From the NCBI GenBank assembly GCA_017744735.1, contig JAGIAR010000004.1:310001-374000 (forward strand): 64,000 nt of DNA, given 5' to 3'. The position numbers and the translations under genes were made by a program. This document shows, piece by piece, positions 56,364-62,458 of this stretch. The notes under the pieces were generated by a model that worked only from the letters and a program-made list of their open reading frames with translations, had not been told where the DNA came from and made no database searches. Numbering within the stretch: the stretch's first letter is position 1; every line of letters starts with the position of its first letter. This DNA is from Novosphingobium sp. GTDB taxonomy: Bacteria > Pseudomonadota > Alphaproteobacteria > Sphingomonadales > Sphingomonadaceae.

Positions 56364-56448
56364 TGGTGCGGGCGGTGGGACTCGAACCCACACGGGCAAA
56401 GCCCAGGGGATTTTAAGTCCCCGGCGTCTACCATTCCGCCACGCCCGC
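56364..56448 (-). tRNA. tRNA-Leu(UAA)
   Basis: 85 bases including encoded CCA. The acceptor stem GCGGGCG/CGCCCGC is perfect. The D arm is GCG...CGC, the anticodon stem GGGGA/TCCCC holds the loop CTTAAAA with anticodon TAA, there is a long variable arm (class II tRNA), and the T arm is GTGGG TTCGAGT CCCAC. UAA decodes UUA, a rare codon in this GC-rich genome, and UUG by wobble. Confidence 0.97.
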
Positions 56449-56481
56449 ACTCGGTCAGGCTCTAGCGGCGCGAAAGCTCGC

Positions 56482-57600
56482 TTACCAGTAGCGCGCGCTC
56501 GCGATTTCGGCGCCCTGCGCCAGCGCGGCGAGCTTGGCCCAGACGATCTCCGGGTCGAGATTGCCGCTGCCCGCGTGGACCGAGAAGCCGCAATCGACCC
56601 CCGCGACCACCCGCTCGCGCCCGATCAGGTCGGCGTAGCGGCCAATCCGCTGTGCGATCAGTTCGGGGTGCTCGATATAGGTCGATTGCGGCTCGATCAT
56701 CCCGGGGCAGAGGATTTTGTCGTCTGGCAGTGCGTTCTGTTCGAACCACGCGAACTCGTGTGCGTGGCGCGGGTTCGCGCCTTCGATCAACACCGTCTGC
56801 GGCTTTGCCTGCCACACGATGTCGGCGATGTCGCCGAGCGGCACGTCGCAATGGTGTGGACCGGGGTAGTTGCCCCAGCACAGGTGCATCCGCAGCCGGT
56901 CCGCCGGAATGTTGCGCACCGCATGGTTGAGCGCCGCGACGTTCATCGCCAGCTTCTTGCGGAACTCTTCCGTCGAGAGATGGGTGAACTGGACGTGCCG
57001 GCCCATCGCCATATCGGGGCAGTCGAGCTGGAGCACGATCCCGGAATCGGCGATCGTCTCGTATTCGTGGCGCAAGGCCTCCGCCAGCGCGAAGACGTAT
57101 TCCTCGTCGTCCCTGTAGTATTGGTTCGGAAAGAACAGCGCGGTCACGCCGGGCGACGCGGCGGACATGAAGGTCTCGTGCCCGCCTGCCAGCCGGTTGA
57201 GCCGTGCGGCATCGATCCGCGGCGCCTCCATGTCCTTGACCGCGATTTCGGAAGTGCAGGCGGGAGCGGAACGGCGCGCCCGCCCCGTGTCGCCGAACAC
57301 CCTGGCTTTTGCGCCGGGGAATTCCTCGAGATCCTGGAACGCGTAGCTCCCGGCCTCGCCGTCGAAACCGGTCAGGCGATGCTTGATGTAGGTCGCATAG
57401 CTCGGCTTGGACATCTCGCCGTCGCCGACGATGCTCACCCCCGCCTCGACCTGGCGCGCGAGGACATAGGCGGTCGCCTCGTCCACCGCCGCGTCAAGCT
57501 CGGCCTCGCTCACCGGCTCGCCGCCTTCGCGGGCAAAGACCAGATCGAGCAGTTTCTCCGGGCGCGGCAGGCTTCCGGTGTGCGTGGTCTTGAAGCTCAC
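56482..57600 (-). CDS. MetE C-terminal-domain protein (core methionine-synthase-like) A
   Basis: A 372-residue protein with the fold of the cobalamin-independent methionine synthase catalytic domain; it lacks the N-terminal half of full MetE (about 750 residues). The zinc ligands are kept: HLC in LRMHLCWGNYPG, and Cys in VDCGFS. The DEP motif seen in MetE (substrate Asp) is DCP here (QLDCPDMAMG). Its ATG overlaps the stop of the second MetE-like gene. Core-MetE proteins can methylate homocysteine from other methyl donors or do different alkyl transfers; the substrate is unknown. Confidence 0.87.
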   Translation of the reverse strand: MSFKTTHTGSLPRPEKLLDLVFAREGGEPVSEAELDAAVDEATAYVLARQVEAGVSIVGDGEMSKPSYATYIKHRLTGFDGEAGSYAFQDLEEFPGAKARVFGDTGRARRSAPACTSEIAVKDMEAPRIDAARLNRLAGGHETFMSAASPGVTALFFPNQYYRDDEEYVFALAEALRHEYETIADSGIVLQLDCPDMAMGRHVQFTHLSTEEFRKKLAMNVAALNHAVRNIPADRLRMHLCWGNYPGPHHCDVPLGDIADIVWQAKPQTVLIEGANPRHAHEFAWFEQNALPDDKILCPGMIEPQSTYIEHPELIAQRIGRYADLIGRERVVAGVDCGFSVHAGSGNLDPEIVWAKLAALAQGAEIASARYW

Positions 57601-58634
57601 GCAAGTTCCTCACGCACGATAGCCGCGCCTTCGACCATCGCGCGCATCTTGCCGTAGGCCACTTCGCGGGGAAGATATTTGAGCCCGCAATCCGGCGCGA
57701 CGATGATCTTGCGCGGATCGGCGAAGGGCAGCGCCTTGCGGATCCGCGCGGCGACCACTTCCGGCTCCTCGACCGCATGGGTCGACAGGTCGAGCACGCC
57801 GAGAATGATCGTCTTGCCCGGCAGGGTCTCGAGCACCGCGGTGTCGAGGTTCGACTGGGCGGTCTCGATCGAAATCTGCTCGACCCCGCTCGACCCGAGC
57901 TCGGGGAGGAAATTGTACCCTTCCGGCCGCTCGTGGATCAGGTGCGCATAGCCGAAGCAGATGTGCAGCGCTGTGGTGCCTTGAACCCCTTCCAGAGCCC
58001 TTTGAAGCGCCTTGAGCCCGTATTGGCGCGCCTTGTCCGGGCGCGCCTGCATATAGGGTTCGTCTAGCTGGACCACGTCGGCTCCGGCGGCGAAGAGATC
58101 CTTGATCTCCTCGTTCACCGCGCCGGCATAGGCGAGCGCGAGCGCCTCGGGATCGCCGTAAAAATCGTCCTGCGCCTGGCAGCTCATCGTGAACGGACCG
58201 GGCACGGTGATCTTGGTCGCCTTGCCGGGGCTGACATGCTCGCGCAGGAACTCGACGTCGCACACCTGCACCGCATGGCGGCGGCTGATCGGCCCGATCA
58301 CGCGCGGCACCGGGACCGGCTCACCGCTGCGGTCCAGCGCGGTGCCGTGGTTGTCCATGTCGACCCCGTCGAGCGCGGTGGCGAAGCGGTTCGAATAGCT
58401 CTCGCGCCGCATCTCGCCATCGGTGATGATGTCGAGCCCGGCGCGCTCCTGCTCGGCGATCGCGTAGACCGTGGCGTCGTCCCACGCCTGCTCGAGATAT
58501 TCCTCGGGCACGCGCCACAGCTCCTTCACGCGGGTGCGCGGCGGAAACCGTCCCGCAAGCTTCTCGCGGTCGATCAGCCAGTCGGGCTGGGCGTAAGAGC
58601 CGACCAGCGAGGTCGGCAACAGGGGAAGGGCCAC
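57597..58634 (-). CDS. MetE C-terminal-domain protein (core methionine-synthase-like) B
   Basis: A 345-residue relative of the previous protein. Zinc ligands are HxC in ALHICFGYAH and Cys in VAPDCGLKYLP, and the acid-rich substrate motif is VVQLDEPYM (the DEP of MetE is intact). The GTG at 58634 was chosen: it stands one base after the VOC stop, whereas an ATG at 58718 would run through that gene. It also lacks the MetE N-terminal domain. With its neighbour it probably forms a pair for one methyl- or alkyl-transfer reaction; canonical methionine synthesis is possible but unproven. Confidence 0.87.
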   Translation of the reverse strand: MALPLLPTSLVGSYAQPDWLIDREKLAGRFPPRTRVKELWRVPEEYLEQAWDDATVYAIAEQERAGLDIITDGEMRRESYSNRFATALDGVDMDNHGTALDRSGEPVPVPRVIGPISRRHAVQVCDVEFLREHVSPGKATKITVPGPFTMSCQAQDDFYGDPEALALAYAGAVNEEIKDLFAAGADVVQLDEPYMQARPDKARQYGLKALQRALEGVQGTTALHICFGYAHLIHERPEGYNFLPELGSSGVEQISIETAQSNLDTAVLETLPGKTIILGVLDLSTHAVEEPEVVAARIRKALPFADPRKIIVAPDCGLKYLPREVAYGKMRAMVEGAAIVREELA

Positions 58635-58635
58635 C

Positions 58636-59181
58636 TCAGGCCGCTTCTTCGGCGTGACGGAACTGGTTGTTGGTGGTGTGGTCGCCTGCAAGCCAGCGCC
58701 TGAGTTCGGCGTGGGCATCGTGCCGGCGCTGTTCCTCGCCCGCCTCGGCGCGCTTGTCGTCGCAGGTGAATTCGACCGTCATGCCGTTGGGATCGACGAC
58801 GTAGACCGAGCGGCAGTAGCCGTGCTCGAGCACATAGGTGTTCGGATGTTCGAGGCCGGCCTTTTCGATTCGGGCCTCAAGCTCGGCCTGGGTTTCCTTG
58901 TCGACGTTCAGCGCGAGATGGATGAACGGGCTGGCGGGCATCTCCGGACCGAACAGGGCCTGGTCCTCGGGATCGGCGAACTGGAAGAAAGCGAGCGCGC
59001 CGCCATCGCCGATGCCGAAGAAGCAGTGACAATAGGTGCGGTCCTTGCCCCACAGGAAATCGGTTTCGCACCAGGTGGCGACGAGCGGGATGCCGAGCAC
59101 GTCTTCGTAAAAGGCGCGGGTCGCTTCGAGGTCCTTGGTCACATAGGCCGTGTGATGCAGCCGGCTCGGCAGTTTGCTCAT
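58636..59181 (-). CDS. VOC-family (glyoxalase/extradiol dioxygenase-like) protein
   Basis: A 181-residue protein of the vicinal oxygen chelate superfamily. Metal-ligand candidates are His in LHHTAYV, His in PFIHLAL and Glu in TVEFTCDD, the two-His-one-Glu triad. It has one tandem beta-alpha-beta-beta-beta pair and a charged C-terminal tail (about 145-181). It heads an operon with the two MetE-core genes. VOC proteins catalyse isomerisation, dioxygenation or resistance; the substrate is not known here. Confidence 0.88.
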   Translation of the reverse strand: MSKLPSRLHHTAYVTKDLEATRAFYEDVLGIPLVATWCETDFLWGKDRTYCHCFFGIGDGGALAFFQFADPEDQALFGPEMPASPFIHLALNVDKETQAELEARIEKAGLEHPNTYVLEHGYCRSVYVVDPNGMTVEFTCDDKRAEAGEEQRRHDAHAELRRWLAGDHTTNNQFRHAEEAA

Positions 59182-59269
59182 CGTGTCTCTCCTCCACAGC
59201 CGAGTCTTTTAACCCGGCTTACTTCGCAAGCTTATCAAATAGGGCGGGGCAGGCAATCGCCTTGCCAAT

Positions 59270-60397
59270 TCATCCCTTGCGCCCGAGAATTTCTTCGTTG
59301 TGCTGGCCGAGCACCGGGGGCGCAACCACGCTCTTCGCTTTCTCGCCGTCGAAGCGCAGCGGCGAGCGAATCGTGCGGAAAGTGCCGTGCGGCCCTTCGG
59401 TTTCGAGCACGATTTCGTGGTGCTTCGCCAGTTCGCCGTCGACCACTTCCTGCGAATTGAACACCGGCGAATGCGGCACTTCGAGCCCGGCGAGCCGTTC
59501 GGCCCAATAGTGGCGGGGTTGGGTCTTGAAGATCGGCGCGAGGAATTCGATCACTCTTTCGTAATTCGCGATCCGCGCGTTGCGGCTTTCGAATTCGGGG
59601 CGCTGGAGCATATCCTTCTGGCCGACCGCCTCGGCGAGGTTCTCCCAGAACTTGGGCGGCGACGACATGTGCAGCGCGACCCATTTGCCGTCCGCGCATT
59701 CGAAAACATAGCTCTGCGAGACGTGCGGGCGCGAATAGGGCTGCATCACCTCGTCGACCGACAGCAGGTGGGTGAAATCGTCGAGGTTGAAGTGGCACAT
59801 CGCCTCGAACATCGAGGTCTCGACCACCCGGCCCTTGCCGGTCTTCTCGCGCTCGTAGAGCGCCGCGACCACGCCGTGCGCGGCGTAGAACCCGGTCAGC
59901 GCATCGGCCAGCGCCGGGCCGACCACGCGCGGATGCTCGGGGTTCACCAGCAGCCGCAGGAAGCCCGAGGAAGCCTGCGCGACCGTGTCGAACGCCGGGC
60001 GGTCCTTGTGCGGCCCGTCCGAGCCGAAGCCGGTGATCAGCGCATAGACCAGCCGCGGATTGATCGCCTGCAGCCTCTCGGCATCGACCCCGAGCCGTTC
60101 GGCCACGCCGGGGCGGAAGTTCTGGATGAAAACATCGGCGGTCTTCACCAGCTCGTCGAGCGCGGCGAGATCCTCGGGCAATTTGGTGTTGAGCTCGACC
60201 GACTTCTTGTTGCGGTTGTAGGTCTGGTAATGCGGCGAATAGAGTCCGCCCTTGAACGCCCGGAACGGATCGCCGACCTCGGGCATCTCGACCTTGATCA
60301 CCTCGGCGCCGAGATCGGCGAGCAGCGAGCCCGCCTGCGGCCCGGTGATGAAAGTGCCCATATCGAGCACGCGGATGCCATCGAGCGGCTTTGCCAT
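59270..60397 (-). CDS. Class III (CaiB/BaiF) CoA transferase
   Basis: A 375-residue family III CoA transferase. It begins PLDGIRVLDMGTFITGPQAG (with VLDMGT typical) and ends in a CoA-binding region. The catalytic Asp is expected in PALADALTGFYAAHG. Such enzymes move CoA between carboxylic acids, for example onto oxalate, carnitine, or mesaconate/citramalate. It diverges from citryl-CoA lyase with a 66-base gap and may share a promoter region with it. The 88-base gap to the VOC gene is non-coding. Confidence 0.92.
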   Translation of the reverse strand: MAKPLDGIRVLDMGTFITGPQAGSLLADLGAEVIKVEMPEVGDPFRAFKGGLYSPHYQTYNRNKKSVELNTKLPEDLAALDELVKTADVFIQNFRPGVAERLGVDAERLQAINPRLVYALITGFGSDGPHKDRPAFDTVAQASSGFLRLLVNPEHPRVVGPALADALTGFYAAHGVVAALYEREKTGKGRVVETSMFEAMCHFNLDDFTHLLSVDEVMQPYSRPHVSQSYVFECADGKWVALHMSSPPKFWENLAEAVGQKDMLQRPEFESRNARIANYERVIEFLAPIFKTQPRHYWAERLAGLEVPHSPVFNSQEVVDGELAKHHEIVLETEGPHGTFRTIRSPLRFDGEKAKSVVAPPVLGQHNEEILGRKG

Positions 60398-60463
60398 ACC
60401 TATCCTCTCCCAATCTTGACGGAGCTATAGGCGGCAGCGGATAGCGGCAGCAAGGAGAGACCC

Positions 60464-61264
60464 ATGCGCATCGGCAAGCAGGACCAGCCCTACACCGCTA
60501 TCGCGACCTCGGATGCGCACAGCATCACCGTGCGCGGCAAGGATCTGGTGGACGAGATCATCGGCAAGACCGACTTCACCAGCTATTTCTGGTTCCTCGT
60601 CACCGGGGTCGAGCCGAACGAGGACCAGAAGTTCTTCGCCAATGCGGTGCTCTGCGCCCTGGCCGAGCACGGGCTGGTGCCCAGCGTGGTCGCTGCAAGG
60701 ATGACCTATGCCGCCGCGCCCGAGGCATTGCAGGGCGCGGTCGCTGCCGGGCTGCTCGGCTGCGGCAGCGTAGTGCTGGGCAGCGCCGAGGTCGCAGGCA
60801 AATTCTACGCCGACTGCGTCTCCGAGTGGAAGGCGAGCCGCGATCCGGTGGAGGAAGTCGCGAAACGCAAGATCCTAGACCTGCGCCAGACCACCAAGGC
60901 GATCCCCGGCTTCGGCCATCCGCAGCACTCCGAAGGCGACCCGCGCGCGAACCTGCTGCTCCAGCTCGCCGACGAACGCGGCGTCTCGGGCGATCACGTT
61001 GCGATGATGCGCGCGCTCCAGGCGGCGCTCCCGGAAACCATCGGCCGCGCGCTGCCGGTCAACGTCAACGGCCCGATCCCGGCGATCATGCTCGACGTCG
61101 GCTTCCCGCTTGCCGCGCTCAAGGGCATCGGCCTGCTGTGCCGCACCGCCGGGCTGATCGGGCATCTGACCGAGGAGGCAGAGCGGCCGATCGGCTTCAT
61201 CCTGAGCGGCAAGGCTGCCGAGGGGATCGAGTATGATGGGCCGCCGAGCGATTTGCGCACATGA
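60464..61264 (+). CDS. Citryl-CoA lyase (citrate-synthase-like)
   Basis: A 266-residue enzyme of the citrate synthase superfamily, shorter than citrate synthase (about 430). The conserved catalytic His is in GFGHPQHSEGD, and NVNGPIPAIMLDVGFPL is the typical lyase block. Citryl-CoA lyase cleaves citryl-CoA to acetyl-CoA and oxaloacetate; close relatives use citramalyl-CoA or similar. With the divergent CoA transferase it could activate and cleave one acid. Its stop overlaps the next small gene's start (ATGA). Confidence 0.88.
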   Translation: MRIGKQDQPYTAIATSDAHSITVRGKDLVDEIIGKTDFTSYFWFLVTGVEPNEDQKFFANAVLCALAEHGLVPSVVAARMTYAAAPEALQGAVAAGLLGCGSVVLGSAEVAGKFYADCVSEWKASRDPVEEVAKRKILDLRQTTKAIPGFGHPQHSEGDPRANLLLQLADERGVSGDHVAMMRALQAALPETIGRALPVNVNGPIPAIMLDVGFPLAALKGIGLLCRTAGLIGHLTEEAERPIGFILSGKAAEGIEYDGPPSDLRT

Positions 61265-61674
61265 GCATTTATCGTCGCGACGAGATACTTCCTGAATGGG
61301 AGCCTGTTCCATGGGAGCTACAAGGCGAAGCGGCGGACGATCAGGAGCGCGGTTTTCACGAACGAGCGCTCCGCTCCATCTCTTGGACACCTATCAATTG
61401 GTCAGATTTTCCCAGCGAGGGAATCTTTGGAAAAACCCGGGACCAACTTTCCGCCATTGACGGAGCCTTCTTCGCGTTTGCCGATGGCGAGGAATTGTTC
61501 TTGATCGACAACATTTGGAACGGATGGCCCGACCCACCGCGATGGGGCCTCATTTCGCGGTCACCCGAGCAAGCTGCCGGCTGGATTCACTGGGGACACT
61601 TCGAAGACATACCGAAGGCCTGGACTGCCGGGAATAGCAAATCGCCCGGCTTGACTCGTGTAACCCACAGGTGA
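61261..61674 (+). CDS. Trp-rich orphan protein
   Basis: A 137-residue soluble protein of unknown family. It has at least ten tryptophans, such as WEPVPWEL, SWTPINWSDF and WIHWGHF. Its codons are more A/T-rich than its neighbours (TAT, CGT, ATA, CTT, CCT). It starts with ATG overlapping the lyase stop (ATGA). The 3' end runs into the promoter and palindromes of the next gene pair. Low similarity in base use hints at recent arrival, though the overlap argues it is expressed. Confidence 0.7.
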   Translation: MSIYRRDEILPEWEPVPWELQGEAADDQERGFHERALRSISWTPINWSDFPSEGIFGKTRDQLSAIDGAFFAFADGEELFLIDNIWNGWPDPPRWGLISRSPEQAAGWIHWGHFEDIPKAWTAGNSKSPGLTRVTHR

Positions 61675-61679
61675 CATAA
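61651..61679 (+). promoter_or_regulatory. Sigma70-like promoter of the membrane protein/XRE pair
   Basis: TTGACT (61651-61656) and ACATAA (61674-61679) are 17 bases apart. The start point would be near 61686, and GGAGCG is a ribosome site before the ATG at 61711. The promoter lies inside the end of the Trp-rich gene. Confidence 0.55.
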
Positions 61680-61695
61680 GTCACCCATAGGTTAC
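61660..61695 (+). promoter_or_regulatory. Two tandem 16-bp palindromes, candidate operators
   Basis: Unit 1 (61660-61675) is GTAACC-CACA-GGTGAC and unit 2 (61680-61695) is GTCACC-CATA-GGTTAC, 4 bases apart. Each fits GTNACC-N4-GGTNAC, and the whole is itself an inverted repeat. Unit 1 covers the promoter spacer and the start of the -10; unit 2 lies on the start region. This placement suits repression by the XRE protein encoded by the second gene. Confidence 0.65.
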
Positions 61696-61710
61696 ATCGG
61701 AGCGATTCGG

Positions 61711-62148
61711 ATGGACGAGACAATGGACACGGTCGAGCGGATCACCCGCCGCCGCGCGCGGGTCGCGACCGCAATGGGGGTGCTGTTCGTCGCGACCCAG
61801 CTGGCGCATCTGCACGGGCAGGCGCCGCTGCGTGCGGTCGACTATGTCGGGATCGCGGGCTGGGCGGTGTGGGCGCTGGTGCTGGTGGCCTTCGTGCTGT
61901 TCGGCGGCGGGCTGCTGCGCGGGCCGGCGGTGCGCGGGATGCTCAACGACGAAAGCACCGAAGCCAACCGCCGCACTGCGCTGGTCGCGGGCTTCTGGGC
62001 GATGCTGACCGCGGCTGCGACGCTGTTCGTCAGTTCGTTCTACGAGGAGCTGGGCGGGCGGGACACGCTGCATATACTGATCACCGTCGGCGTCGGTTTC
62101 GCGCTGATCCGCTTCGGGCAGCTCGAAGCGCGCGCGCTGAAGGAATGA
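61711..62148 (+). CDS. Four-helix membrane protein paired with an XRE regulator
   Basis: A 145-residue membrane protein with about four hydrophobic segments, such as VGIAGWAVWALVLVAFVLFGGG and LVAGFWAMLTAAATLFV. It starts at ATG 61711 behind GGAGCG. It is not a known named family. Small membrane proteins beside short XRE regulators (YozG type) recur in bacteria and may act as membrane sensors of the regulator. Its stop overlaps the ATG of the regulator. Confidence 0.78.
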   Translation: MDETMDTVERITRRRARVATAMGVLFVATQLAHLHGQAPLRAVDYVGIAGWAVWALVLVAFVLFGGGLLRGPAVRGMLNDESTEANRRTALVAGFWAMLTAAATLFVSSFYEELGGRDTLHILITVGVGFALIRFGQLEARALKE

Positions 62149-62357
62149 GCGAAACCCTCGCCAACCGGATGCGCGAGTTGCGCGAGGCGCGCGGCTGGAC
62201 CCAGGCCGAGCTGGCCGCGCGCGTCGGTGTCAGCCGCAAGACCGTGAACACGATCGAGAACCGCGTGTTCGTGCCGTCCGCGCTGCTCGCGCTGAAGCTC
62301 GCGCGCGCGTTCGAATGCCCGGTCGAACAGCTGTTCTGGCTTGAAGCGCCGGAATAA
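62145..62357 (+). CDS. Small XRE-family (Cro/CI-type) transcriptional regulator
   Basis: A 70-residue helix-turn-helix protein. The HTH is TQAELAARVGVSRKTVNTIE (about 20-39). The short tail ends FECPVEQLFWLEAPE, as in YozG-like regulators. The ATG overlaps the membrane-protein stop (ATGA), so both are made together. Tandem palindromes in front of the pair are the likely binding sites. Confidence 0.9.
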   Translation: MSETLANRMRELREARGWTQAELAARVGVSRKTVNTIENRVFVPSALLALKLARAFECPVEQLFWLEAPE

Positions 62358-62458
62358 GCGCCCGCCCTTCGCTCTCCCGCAACCCGTTTTCGCAGCTTGC
62401 CAAGCGCATGGTGCCGCGCGCAGTCTAGGCAGCGAGACATAATGGGAGAGATGCTGGA

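Noticed and set aside
56482-58634. One split metE gene (frameshift)
   Set aside because: Each of the two proteins has its own full set of catalytic-domain zinc ligands and both lack the MetE N-terminal domain, so they are paralogues and not two halves of one enzyme.
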